Below are positions 36,440 through 47,058 of a stretch of 64,000 nt of DNA, piece by piece. Origin of the DNA: Endocarpon pusillum Z07020 (lineage: Eukaryota; Ascomycota; Eurotiomycetes; Verrucariales; Verrucariaceae). The notes below the pieces were generated by a model. The model did not search any database and was not told the DNA's origin. It saw only the letters and a list, made by a program, of their open reading frames with translations. Every line of letters begins with the position of its first letter. Within the stretch, counting starts at the first letter, position 1. The stretch is from assembly GCF_000464535.1 (NCBI RefSeq), contig NW_006916062.1:124001-188000 (forward strand), written 5' to 3'. A program made the translations under genes and the position numbers.

Positions 36440-37951
36440 ATGTTCATTGTTCAAGAGCACGTTGTGGCGTGGGCCCTGGCCGGGCTGAGTCTTGTTCTGC
36501 TAGTCATTGCAACGATACTGAACGCGATCTTCGCGTTTTCTCTTCACAGCTCAGTCGCAACTATCCAGTTACTTGCGTTCATGGCCCTTGCAATAAATAT
36601 GTTGGCAATCTGTAGCTTCAGCTTCATGATCTCCCATTACATCCCGAAGTTGAACGGCGCATCGACAAGATGGTCTGATGCTTTGGTTTGGCGCTTCTTC
36701 GGCCTGTCTCTTTCAATCGCCTCCGTGGCAGCTTTGTTGACGTTCATCACATTGGTCTGGGCGGCAGTCAGACTGGCTGATCTGCCGGATCAAATTGTTG
36801 GACGACCATCAAGAAGTGATTTGATTGCTTGGTTTGCCATCTGGAGTATTTGCGCGGTGCTGCAGACTGGGACGTATGCTTTCGTCGGGTGGTGGACCAA
36901 GCGTGCCCTACACAGCCACTCTCTTGCTGCCGTGGATCTTGAGTTCAATGTTGAATCGCCGGAGATGGAACACCCTCCTATTCAGCCCCGACCAACCTCT
37001 GGCTCTTTCCGATCAGAAGATCCCACTCTCGCATCCCCACCACAGACACCCACAACAATTGGCATGTCTAGTCCTTTCAGATTGTCTCATTCTGGGGGCA
37101 AGGGTGGGCCTACGTCTTCCCGTACGAGGCTGGTACATTCAACATCATTCACCAAAGACTCTGCCAAGTCATCCTTCGATTGTCCGTCAGCTGAAGCTGT
37201 GTCGATTGATCATCCCTTTGACAATTGGGATACCTCTGGCCTTGCGCGTGATGTGCGTACAACCTTACACTCCACGCCGCCAGTTACTCGATCAGGCTTG
37301 GCAACCATCCCAGGTAGTAGACCTGAGTCACCTGCCAAAGCACTGGACGGACCATTTCTGCCAGAAACACTCAGCGCCGCAGCGTCAGCTCCTTCCACGG
37401 CTATAGAGAGCCATGGTCATTCCAGTTCACATGAAGCCGGCATCTCATCACCACCATCAAGCCCACCAAATTTCTCCCGCCCATCCTCCAGGCAGGTCAA
37501 CCAACCTACCATGAGCTCTGCCCTGCATCAAGCCGTTGTTGAAGGCTCCGTAGAGGACATGATTCATCCTTTGTTTCGACCAAGCAGTCCACATCCGACA
37601 CCAACAGCCTCGGTCGGAACCAGGGTCACTGCCTCGCCATTGGCTGGACAATCAATTACTCCGAAGATCTTGATCCGGATGAGGTCTGCGAGCATGCCTC
37701 AGCAGTCTCGACCGCTGATCGAAGAGGAAATGCCGCCGCTAAACACCGAGTCTGACTCGAGCAGAACTGATGCAGGAAGCCCTGGCCCTTCCATTGTTGA
37801 GGACGACGAATCAGGAGCAGTCATTCCTGACTTCGTTCTCTCAGCCGGACAGCGGAGCAGTTATGCAGGATATGACAGACGAAAATCGGTCAAGAGCAGG
37901 CCAGCTTCATTTCACTCGCAGGGAGACCGGTTGAGCATGGTCTTGTTATGA
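36440..37951 (+). CDS. uncharacterised four-span membrane protein with long disordered tail
   Basis: A single exon of 503 codons. The first 160 residues hold four hydrophobic segments: VVAWALAGLSLVLLVIATIL, IQLLAFMALAINMLAICSF, FFGLSLSIASVAALLTFITLV and LIAWFAIWSICAVLQTGTYAFV. This gives a tetraspan topology. The remaining about 340 residues are rich in S, P and T with many SP/TP sites and end DRLSMVLL. I recognise no family. A plasma-membrane protein with a phosphorylated cytoplasmic tail would fit, but this is inference. The methionine at 36440 lies directly before the first span, so there is no separate signal peptide. Confidence 0.78.
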   Translation: MFIVQEHVVAWALAGLSLVLLVIATILNAIFAFSLHSSVATIQLLAFMALAINMLAICSFSFMISHYIPKLNGASTRWSDALVWRFFGLSLSIASVAALLTFITLVWAAVRLADLPDQIVGRPSRSDLIAWFAIWSICAVLQTGTYAFVGWWTKRALHSHSLAAVDLEFNVESPEMEHPPIQPRPTSGSFRSEDPTLASPPQTPTTIGMSSPFRLSHSGGKGGPTSSRTRLVHSTSFTKDSAKSSFDCPSAEAVSIDHPFDNWDTSGLARDVRTTLHSTPPVTRSGLATIPGSRPESPAKALDGPFLPETLSAAASAPSTAIESHGHSSSHEAGISSPPSSPPNFSRPSSRQVNQPTMSSALHQAVVEGSVEDMIHPLFRPSSPHPTPTASVGTRVTASPLAGQSITPKILIRMRSASMPQQSRPLIEEEMPPLNTESDSSRTDAGSPGPSIVEDDESGAVIPDFVLSAGQRSSYAGYDRRKSVKSRPASFHSQGDRLSMVLL

Positions 37952-39047
37952 TGATGGGAAACAAAGGCTTCCACGAGCAAATGATAGCAGGTGAGGTTTG
38001 CGGCTTCTGACACCGCTTCGTTTTTATTCTATGTTGATATTAGCGCGGCGTTTGACGGGTTGAGGGCATCTGAGGGCATCTGAACCGGAAAGGGACATGG
38101 GTAATGAAGGTGGGTATAAACCCTGGTGGAATGGTATAAGCATGCTAAAAGCAATGCTAAAAGCAATGCGAAACGCAATACTATGTTCTTAAAGAATGAT
38201 GTTTTCACTATGTCATGATGCTCTTCAAACAGATGGCTGAGGTAGCTGCACATGTATTATCAGCTAAAACCACTGGATATCACGGTCTAAAGTTCTCAAT
38301 GCTGCATGGTTCAGGCAATATCAATCTGATCAATCTGGTGAATCTGATCCTCGTATCCTAGAGACCTAAACTGGCTAGTCTGCGCCAAGATCCTCCTTCC
38401 ATATGTGGAATAGCTGTTTCTTCTCAGGTTGACTGAAGCACTGTTGAAGCACTGTTCTCAACGTTGGAGAAGGGAAGACTGCTTTCCGGTCACTGTCTTG
38501 GGTGATAGAGATTTCCATGTTAATCAACCAGCACCAGACTCTATGCCTGGGAAGCTGGCCTCAGTCGCTAGGTGCGGATGATGTGGCGATCTCCTCCACA
38601 ACTAGCGTGCCCAATCGGGTAAGGCGTCACAGCCAGAAATGCTTCCATGCTTCCATGCTTCCATGCTTCCTATGTGGGAGAAATGCCAGACACAACACCG
38701 ACACAACACCGCGTGGTATTGGTCAAACCCTCACAGCCATGGCACTCACCTGGGACAATGAGCCAGCAGGCTCTGGACTGCGTTTCAATTGTTTACAGGA
38801 CTCACCCTACCTTTGTCAACCGCCAAACTCTTTTCCATCCAGATCCACAGACCATATTGCACCGGCAGAGAACCTTTCCCTGACAGGACTCAAAGCCAGT
38901 CCAGTCTGGTCAGCACCGCTTTGGCTCTCAAACCTGCGCCAGATAATAGGTTTTCGCTTTTCGCCTTCTAAAACTCTGCAAGAACCATATTCATACCACC
39001 GGTACACAGCATCGACCGTACCAGCCAACACAAAGTATCAGCAAATC
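37952..39047. other. intergenic region of 1.1 kb
   Basis: No separate gene is recognised. An ATGCTTCC short tandem repeat lies near 38640-38670. The frame that opens at 38502 continues into the next gene, but the first 180 codons look non-coding and are probably 5' leader. Confidence 0.45.
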
Positions 39048-41581
39048 ATGCCTCCAAAACAAACCCCAAAAGCGGCGGCAGTCTCCTCTTCATCTACACC
39101 ACCGGGCTCTGTGTAAGTCAGCTAATATTACAGAGTTGCTTTCCCAATCTACCTGGTGTCAAGCTACTGTTTTGGTACTCTGGCTTTCATATTCCTACTG
39201 TTGCTCTAAGCATTCTGCTGTATCCACGTCCAGAACCATCCATCCACGCACTATCTAATATTTTATCTCACCATAGTACATTGACTCGCAAATGTTCCAG
39301 AGAGTCTTCGCCGTCTTCACCAACATCCAGAAAGTCTCTGCGTCTTTCTCCTTCAGTTTTGAGATCAGAGCGGGAAGGACGCCGGCCCAAAAGGCAGTCT
39401 ATCTCTCCACAATCCTCTGGAATTTCTACCCTTTCATCACCCCCGGACTCTGATGAGCTCGATGACCCTTTTGAGGAGAAAACAGTAGAGTCGAGCCGAC
39501 CAAGCCTAAAAAGAAAAGCTCATGAAGACAACGCGCCGCTCTATGAAACTCCTACTACTAGAGCTGCTGCCAAGTCCCAAGTCCCAGACAAGAAGCGCAA
39601 AGTCCACTTCCTAGTAGATGAAGATCAGGACGTCAAGGCCAGTGACCCAGTTGCCCGTGGTCATCGACCCGCATTTCTGCCTGGTCTCGGTATGCCGTTC
39701 GAACTTGTTGGGAAATCCATCTTTGCCAAGACCGATGGCTCCGGAGAGCAGAAAGCTTGGAGTCGCAAATATATTTCAGCGCGAGATCGGAGAAGAGAGG
39801 TCCTTCAGACTACACAATCAGCACTAGGACCCGAGCTTGGGGGCTCACGTGCCTCAACTCCAGCCTCCTTTGTCTCCAACACTCCTAGCAAGCGTGGTAG
39901 AGGCAATGGAAGACGAGGGCGAGGAAGGGGACGCGGTGGCCGAGGACGAGGCGGAGGTCGGACAGGCAGAAACGAAGACTCACCGGAACCACCAAAGAAG
40001 AAGATCCTAACCGAGGAGGAGAAGGAGATCTTGGCCAGCCTGAAGGCAAGGCAGAGCGAATTGAAGAAATTCTTCAAAGACGTCGCAGCCCAGCAGAACC
40101 AGAGTTTGCATCTTCTGACGACCCGAGACCTAACTAAGATTGCCAAAAAGAGTAAAGCTCACGAAAAAGTACCTGAGTATCAAGTGCTGCTCGACGACTT
40201 GGGCGAGAAGAAAAAGGATGCAGAAGACTTCGCTAAGAGGAAATATGAGTATGATCAGCAGCAAGCTAATCTTCTGCTCGAGGCCGAGAAGGAAGTAATC
40301 GAGCGGAGATTCAGGGTAAGCTGCGACCGAAGTCTTGACCCCCTCGCTTGCTAATGTCTTCCTCAGACTCGATGTGAAGAAGCCAAATCAGAACATCATG
40401 CTGCTGCCCGCGGCGATTGCCTAATAGCGATGGAAGCCATCCAAGCTATGATAGACGACAATCGGACTGAAGCAGGTTCCCCTGACCAAAGCTGCTTTCC
40501 ACGGTTCCACTCATTGGCCCCACCGGGGATGGTGCGTGGATACTATTCTCAGCACGTCACTGATGAGACTTCTCTTCGTCGTCCTCTATCCAGCTTCGAT
40601 GATACTATTCGCCGAGCAGTTCTTGATCACGACGTGGTCTCACCTACTCTTTTTGAAGGTCTCGACGTACCACGAGCTCATCAAACTAAGGATATATCAC
40701 AGCAGGCTCACGATTCTAGCAGCGTATCTTCTCCTCATGAGAGTAAGCAGCATCCAACGCTGAGCTTCCAAGCTCTCGCCGATGAAGCTACACGTCGACT
40801 AGAGGAGTCAAAGAACGTCACGACTCCCATCACCCCTCAAGCTACTCACCCACAACCACCTACCGTCCCCAAACCTCCACAACAAGACCCCAATCTAGGC
40901 TCCTGGCCTCTGTCCCGACTTGCAGATGCCGCTGAGCACGAATCGACCCGAAGAAACCAACAGGTCACGCAGAACAACCACATCTTTCCACCACCACCAC
41001 CACCACCACCTCCTCCTTCTCGCATGGTCCCAATAGATCCCTTCCAACCCTGGCTCGGGTTTATGGCAGAAGCCTTACCTCTAGCTCCTCCACATCATCA
41101 GCCACGAAATATGCAATGGCCAGCACCACCACCACCAACACCGCAGCAGCAGCAGCAGCAGCAGCGCATTCCCATGACAATGCCACCACTGCCGTCGAAT
41201 CTACCAAATTACACCATATCTCATCTTTTCAACCACAACCACAACCACAACCACAACCACAACCACAACCACAACCACAACCACAACCACAACCACAACC
41301 ACAACCACAACCACAACCACAACCACAACCACAACCACAACCACAACCACAACCACAACCACAACCACAACCACAACCACAACCACAACCACAACCACAA
41401 CCACAACCACAACCACAACCACAACCACAACCACAACCACAACCACAACAGCGGCAACAGCAGCCCCAACAGCTGAATATGCCATCCTACCCAATCCAGC
41501 AACAGCCATCTCGAAACAGGCAACCAGTCACCTTCGTCAATCACACCCTCCGCGTCCCCAACCCCATGTCAGCACCAGCAC
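39048..41581 (+). CDS. uncharacterised low-complexity, coiled-coil protein (3' part uncertain, runs into gap)
   Basis: Three exons are placed: 39048-39112, 39277-40315 and 40367 onward. The protein begins MPPKQTPKAAAVSSSSTPP, then a serine-rich basic region, a probable nuclear signal (DKKRKVHF), the segment FLPGLGMPFELVGKSIFAK, an RGG-like run (GRRGRGRGRGGRGRGGGR) and a long coiled coil (EEEKEILASLKARQSELKK to LLLEAEKEVIERRFR). A proline-rich region with polyproline and polyglutamine runs follows. In the exon-3 frame the CAACCA tract reads (NH)n and stops at 41476. Shifted by one base it reads (QP)n and stays open to the gap with a natural-looking QQLNMPSYPIQQQP stretch. The true 3' end is therefore uncertain. 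I recognise no family. Confidence 0.65.
41230..41445 (+). repeat. perfect (CAACCA)36 hexanucleotide tract
   Basis: 216 bp made of 36 uninterrupted CAACCA units, checked against line phase. It lies inside the exon-3 reading frame of the preceding gene and just before the assembly gap. Depending on frame it encodes Asn-His or Gln-Pro repeats. Confidence 0.97.
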
Positions 41582-41669
41582 NNNNNNNNNNNNNNNNNNN
41601 NNNNNNNNNNNNNNNNNNNNNNNNNNNNNNNNNNNNNNNNNNNNNNNNNNNNNNNNNNNNNNNNNNNNN
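41582..41669. other. assembly gap, 88 N
   Basis: A run of 88 undetermined bases. It truncates the low-complexity gene. Its right edge begins with 24 bases identical to part of the invertase intron. Confidence 0.99.
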
Positions 41670-41693
41670 GACACACCTAGACCAGGATCACTC
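41670..41693. repeat. 24-bp copy of invertase intron sequence at gap edge
   Basis: Bases 41670-41693 are identical, in the same orientation, to 44648-44671 within the invertase intron. Identity ends at 41694; the left side cannot be compared because of the gap. Confidence 0.95.
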
Positions 41694-41841
41694 TCTGTTG
41701 TTGCCGAAGAAGAGTAGTGGATGAGGATGGTCTCCTGGTCCGTTGGTGGGGGGAGGGGAGGGAAGGGAGGGATGAGTGACATAGAGAGAGACATAGTGTA
41801 GATAAAGAACCGAAAAAAAATAAAAAATGGCTCTAGCATGA

Positions 41842-41896
41842 AATCGTGAATCGTGAATCGTGAATCGTGAATCGTGAATCGTGAATTGTGAATTGT
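41842..41896. repeat. (GTGAATC)n heptanucleotide repeat
   Basis: About seven and a half tandem copies, the last two with a C-to-T change. Confidence 0.93.
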
Positions 41897-42137
41897 TCCT
41901 GGCCTTTGTGATCTGTTGTACATCTTACTCCCCTACTGCTGCTCTTTATTGGGTGGGTAGGTGGGTGGGGGGTGGAGGGCACGCACACGTCCACTTCGCA
42001 CTACTACGCCTATGCCACCGGTCCTTCCTTTTGGAGTACAGTACTGTAGCATACACACATACATATATACATGCATTCCTATCTATCTAACTAACCACCA
42101 GCCCTGCTGGAAAAAGACTGGTGCCCTAACTATGCAT

Positions 42138-42145
42138 GCCCCACT

Positions 42146-42178
<33 letters not shown>

Positions 42179-42192
42179 TTCTCTCTGTCTCT
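42138..42192. repeat. (CT)n dinucleotide tract
   Basis: An almost perfect CT run with a few interruptions. Confidence 0.92.
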
Positions 42193-42329
42193 CTGTTCCG
42201 CCTGGCCTGCTTCTGTTCGATCCCTTCGGTAGATTTCCGCTGCATCTTTCCACTCTCTCACACTCACATATATACATATAGTGGCATATATTCCGGCCTG
42301 GTTGACTGACTTGGGCTGGCTTGCTGGGT

Positions 42330-42379
42330 ATAAGTATGAGTATGAGTGTGAGTATGAGTATGGGTATGGGTATGAGTGA
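42330..42379. repeat. TGAGTA-type hexanucleotide repeat
   Basis: About eight imperfect tandem copies of a unit close to GTATGA, with GTATGG variants. Confidence 0.9.
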
Positions 42380-42799
42380 AATAAAAGATTGCAAGTAGTA
42401 CGCACGGTCGGTGCGTTCGTAAGGAGGAGGGAGGAGGGAGTAGGTAGGAAGTAGGAGATAGTACCTGACTAGCGAATGGGATGGGTGGACCTACCTATCT
42501 CATTATACGTGTAGTATGGTGGTGGTGGTGGTTGACGACTTTCTCGGTAAATATTCCAGTCCGACTAAACGGTAGATCGAAGCAAGGGAGGGAGCTGTCT
42601 GGGGGAGAAGAAGATGGATGGATTGCTTGGTTGCGTCCTTTGCTGACTTCCCTTTTTTTTTATTTTTTTTTGATAATGGAGGGAGGAGGAGCAGGAGGAT
42701 GGTTGTGCTGATGATAGGATACAGTATGCATTAGTGAGTGAATCTCCCGCCGCCGCCGCCACTCCAGCCAGAGTGCATTTATCCCGGACTGAACGAATG

Positions 42800-42831
42800 A
42801 CTGACTGACTAACTAACTAACTAACTAACTA
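42800..42831. repeat. (ACTA)n with ACTG start
   Basis: Tandem tetranucleotides beginning with ACTG and changing to about five copies of ACTA. Confidence 0.9.
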
Positions 42832-43136
42832 GAAGGCCAAGGGGTCGCGAATAACGGTATACAGGTACCCGCGTGTGTGTATGTCTGGTCGTAGTCGCTC
42901 CCTTTTCCCAGTAAATCAATCAGTGTCAACGGGAAAAGGGGGTGAGGAGCCAGATACAGACATATTTGATCAATGTGACGGCGATAAAGCTATGTACATG
43001 TATTATGTGGCCGTCTTAGCGCATTTACTCCATTATTCCTTTTCCCTCCTACCCCAAAAGCCTCCCAGTATTACTTATTTGATCCATCCCAACCCCCAAA
43101 AAAACCCCTCATCCTTCCAACATCCATTCTTTTTCA

Positions 43137-44938
43137 TCAGTACAACCGTTTACTCCTCCCCAACACTGTCTCCCTCTTCATCCTCTGACTTGAACCATTG
43201 CTACTCCCCGCCCCCGTCGTCACATTCCCCACCACCGTGCCATTCTCGTCCGTATAGTCCGCCCACGCGCTGTCCAGACCCCAAACCGCAGCACTGACCC
43301 CCACACCCTCGTTCAATCCGGCCGTCCGCAACACCATGATATCGAGCGGCTGTTCGGGGTACAGCGTAATCGTCGCGGATTGCTCTCCACCCTGGAGGAA
43401 GACCTCAAAGAGGCTGCGATCGAGCACGCCGGACATGGTGAAGGCGGATGTCTCGGGGTCGTAGAGGACGTTGGTGGAGAATTTGTCGGTGAAGAAGGGG
43501 TCGCTGTCGAATCCGCGGAGCTGGCCGCGGTCGAGCCAGAAGGGGGTGTCGCCGAAGAGGTATTGGCCGCCGGACAAGGATTCGCCGGTGATGGAGGACA
43601 AGAAAGTAAAGTTGGCAGTTCCGCTGGCGTTGACGGCGGGAATGTTGGTGATGTTGAGTTCGAAGTAAATCACCTTGGATTCAAGATCAGTGAAGTCAAC
43701 AAGCACCGTGCCGTTGCCGAGGTTGTCGTTGCTTTGGAGAGGTTCGGAGGAGATGACGGGTGAGAGGTCGTACGGTAGGCTGACCAGGCGGTAGCCGACT
43801 CGTGTGGCATTGGTAAGATAGTTGATTCTCGGTAGAGACATGGCGGAACGCCAGCCTTCAAGAGGCCCCGAAGGTACGGCTTGCGTGTATTGCCAGTTGC
43901 TGGCCCAGGCTATGGAAATCTGGGGTTGGTCGCCTGGGATGCCATAGAAGAATTGGCCAGCGTAGTTGTCTTTGCCAAAATCAGCGATGCGGGCTACGCT
44001 GTCAACGGGGGTGAAATGTGTGCCGTTAAACGAGCCGGGTGCATATTGTGTGATACTGCCGCCGAGGGGTGCGCCTGGGTTGATGGAAATCAGCATCACC
44101 CACATCGTTTCCGTCGAATTCTCCATAGGCATCTCTACCATGTTGGGGCATTCCCACTGCAAGCCGAGGAGGCCGTGATAGGAGAAGTTGGATGCTTCTG
44201 TCCAATTGAGGAGATTTTCGGATGTAAAGATTCCCACGGCAAATTCTTGGGAGTAGGCTATGACCATGACCCACCTTTGGGTTGGTGCATACCAGATGAC
44301 TTTGGGGTCACGAAATTGAGTCGATCCAATGGTTAGGACTGGATTGTCTTCATACTTCTCAAAAGTATAACCACTGTCATAGGAGATGGCAAGATTCTGA
44401 CTCTGATCATTGGGCGTGTTGAGTGTGTAGATGGCGACCACACCATTGTCCTGATCAGGAAACAGACCTGAGGTGTTGTTGACGTCGACCACTGAGGATC
44501 CGGAGAAAATGCCTTCACTCGTATTACCAGGGAAGAGGGCAATGGGTTGATTTACCCAGTGATAGAGATCACGGCTTGTCGCATGACCCCAGTGTTGGTT
44601 GCCAGCAACAGCCTCAAGTGGATTGTCTACCATTGTCAGAGCTTGGAGACACACCTAGACCAGGATCACTCACACTGATAGTACAAGTGATAGACCCCCT
44701 CGGCATCAACGAACATGCCATTGGGGTCATTCATGAAATTGACGGGCGGACTGAAGTGAATCTGTGGCCGTAGAGGGCCCGTGTAGTTCCCCACCAACGG
44801 CGTACCGGTAGGAACTAAAGGATCAACATAGATAGGAGTGGCTGATTGCGCGTTGACATTGGCCGCGGCCACAGCTACGGCCAGCAGTGAAGTGAGCAGC
44901 AGCATCTTGAACAGAAACTGTGTCCGGTTGGAAGCCAC
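43137..44938 (-). CDS. secreted beta-fructofuranosidase (invertase), GH32
   Basis: GH32 enzymes hydrolyse the fructosyl bond of sucrose and related fructans outside the cell. Two exons are placed: 44938-44674 and 44626-43137, giving 584 aa. A signal peptide (hydrophobic core MLLLTSLLAVAVAAANVNA) precedes the five-bladed propeller. Catalytic motifs are all present: NFMNDPNG with nucleophile D71, FRDPK with D195, and WECPNM with acid/base E247. YYQYNP is formed across the 47-bp intron. The second half forms the beta-sandwich module ending in DRSLFEVFLQGGEQSATITLYP. Many N-x-S/T sequons suggest heavy glycosylation. After the sandwich there is an extension (GSSNGSSQRMKRETVLGRSKRLY) not needed for catalysis. 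A second ATG at 44905 would shorten the signal peptide. Specificity for sucrose over inulin is not proven by sequence. Confidence 0.95.
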
Positions 44939-46081
44939 CTGACTGAGGGAGCTCGCTCCATTTTGTAGCTCTGAGAGCTGTTCTGTACCATGACTAGCTG
45001 CAGTCTAGTTGCAAATGATACTTCCATCCTCCGGACAGCCCGAGCATCTCGTCCGAAGGCAAGCTTGCCGGAGCTCCATGCAGCATCGACCAAGCCCATT
45101 CCAGTCAGAGCGGGGCAAACTGGGGGGGGGGTCCAGAAGCCTGTACATTTTGGATTTGAAGGATAGTGGCAGGCAAGAAATCCAGCGTGCTATGTAGAAG
45201 CAGCGACTAGGACTGCGGCACGAATCTCGTTATTTGGATTTGCGAAGATCTTGCTGAGCCGGGCCGATAGAGTGTCCTTCTGTAAGGGGAAGACACCAAT
45301 GAGAAGTGGACAGGATGCATGTCACTGACACCAAGAAAAGATCATGTGTGGCCAGTTATGCCGCTATCACGCCTTGTCCCATCTGTTCCAACGACAATGG
45401 AGGTCGTCTATTACCAACAGGGTTCCCCGCAACCCCAAGCCCAATCAGGAACTTCACTCCTACATAGTACTTGCCCAGCGGCCGAAATTCACGAGACGGT
45501 GTGAAAGTAGTGAAAGTATTGAAAGTGGTGTGTCAGCTGTCATCCTGATGTCTACCTGCACCTGAATGCCCCCGGGAAAGGGAAATGAGAGGACACACTC
45601 CCTAAGTTAGAATGGTCGCTTCGAAAACCATTTTCACATGACTGATGTGCAGGTGATGTGCAGGTGCTGTCGCAGATTTGCTGCACGTGTTTCCCCAAGC
45701 GACTGTGTCAGTTGTGCGCCAAAATAGCCTCGGCCATTGTCAGGACTATCGAGTACCACTATAGTAGCGGACATGCCACAATGCCGTATGGGTGCTCATC
45801 AAACGCCAAGATTCTTACTGGAATACTGGAATACTATACGTAGGATGATGATTGCCGGAGAATGTGATTGATGTCTAGCTTCAACCTATTTTATCACCAC
45901 GATCATGCCGTGCCTTGGACTGCCTTTGTGCTGTGCAAGTAGAGCCCGCCATTGACTTCTGTTGGTCTGCTTCCCTCCCAGCTCAGGTGTCAACCTCTCA
46001 CTGTGCGCGTTGTCAACCTTGGCTCCCTTAGTAACCACCATCCAATTGCTGCAGCCATGCATCGAGCTTCCGAACCCTTTT
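44939..46081. other. intergenic region of 1.1 kb
   Basis: Invertase promoter side and the 3' flank of RPS13. A homopolymer of nine to ten G lies near 45121-45130. No gene is recognised. Confidence 0.5.
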
Positions 46082-47058
46082 CTACGCGACCATTGTCGAA
46101 GCAGTGGCGCTCTCGTATCTCCAATTCGGTGGCAGTACACCAACAGTCTTGTAGTATCTGCTAAGACGGTGGATTCGGGATTCGATAAGAATAAGCCGGA
46201 ACTTCGAGTCTTTGTCTTTTCGATTGCGTTCAAGATGCTTGCGAACAGCGACAGCCTAGTGGACGATGTATTAGTATGGAATGTAGTGAGACGCAGGAGA
46301 GTCGCGAAATTACTAGCTCTGCTATCTAACATATCTGGAGGCAGAGGAGATCGATGTACCAAAATAAAAAGAACGAGATTCATGACAAGAAGAAAATGAT
46401 CCGTACCTTCTTGATCAAAAAATACAGGTCTTCTGGCAGTTCTGGTGCAAGACCTATATGAAAATCACTCCGTCAGTCTGGAAGACCAAAGCAGAGGCAG
46501 TGTCGACGAGGTTGGTGGATTTGAGAGCATCAGGAGTCACAGCAAAAAGCTGCGCTTCGATATTGACTAGCACGACGCAGATCGGTAATGCATAGGTCCT
46601 TGCGACTTTCATAGCTCTCAATCGGTAGGATGAACGCCCGCATTGCAATGCAGGGCAGAAAGAGAGGCAAGCCAGGCCTATTCAGAAATGGCGCATACCG
46701 TTGCTCTTCAGTATCCGGAGAATTTTGTTACCTGCGTTCAGAGCCATATTAGCTTACACCCAACCCCAAATTTCGTACTTCACTGCCGCCATATCCTTCG
46801 TAGTCCACTTATTGTGATATCCTATCTCTCCCTCCTAATTTAATCCTCTTACTTACCGGTAACTACCTTGACTTGCGCAACACCATGACTATCCCTCAGC
46901 ACGACACCAATCTGCGATGGCGTAGCCCCCTTCTTCGCAAGCTTGCAGATATTGTCCACGACTTGATCGGGCGAGGATTTGAACCAAGTGGGTACGGAGC
47001 GGGAATATGGGATCGCGGAGGCGGAGATGCCTTTGCCTTTGCTGTGAAGACGACCCAT
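46082..47058 (-). CDS. RPS13: 40S ribosomal protein S13 (uS15)
   Basis: A small-subunit protein near the platform, in contact with 18S rRNA and bridging to 60S. Four exons are placed: 47058-46857, 46731-46699 (33 nt), 46453-46407 (47 nt) and 46255-46082, giving exactly 151 aa, the universal eukaryotic length. The start MGRLHSKGKGISASAIPYSR, the block KLAKKGATPSQIGVVLRDSHG, the tiny exons GNKILRILKSNG and LAPELPEDLYFLIKK, and the end RYYKTVGVLPPNWRYESATASTMVA are near-perfect matches to the family. The introns (125, 245 and 151 bp) are longer than others in this window, as is common in ribosomal protein genes. Because the middle exons are so short, no single frame shows the gene whole. Confidence 0.98.

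Larger units (their letters stand above)
41694..43136. other. microsatellite-rich intergenic island
   Basis: About 1.4 kb between the gap and the invertase stop, with no recognised gene but many simple repeats: a GTGAATC heptamer, (CT)n, a TGAGTA hexamer, GGT and CCG triplets, poly-T and (ACTA)n. A possible end of the upstream gene (stop at 41724) cannot be confirmed across the gap. Confidence 0.7.

Noticed and set aside
38502..39047. Long N-terminal extension of the low-complexity protein
   Set aside because: The composition looks non-coding, and MPPKQTPK at 39048 is a natural start.
41201..41544. Minus-strand frames encoding poly-valine and poly-(LW)
   Set aside because: They are reverse readings of the CAACCA tract.
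45886..46383. 165-codon minus-strand frame
   Set aside because: It overlaps RPS13 exon 4 in another frame; the RPS13 reading is conserved.
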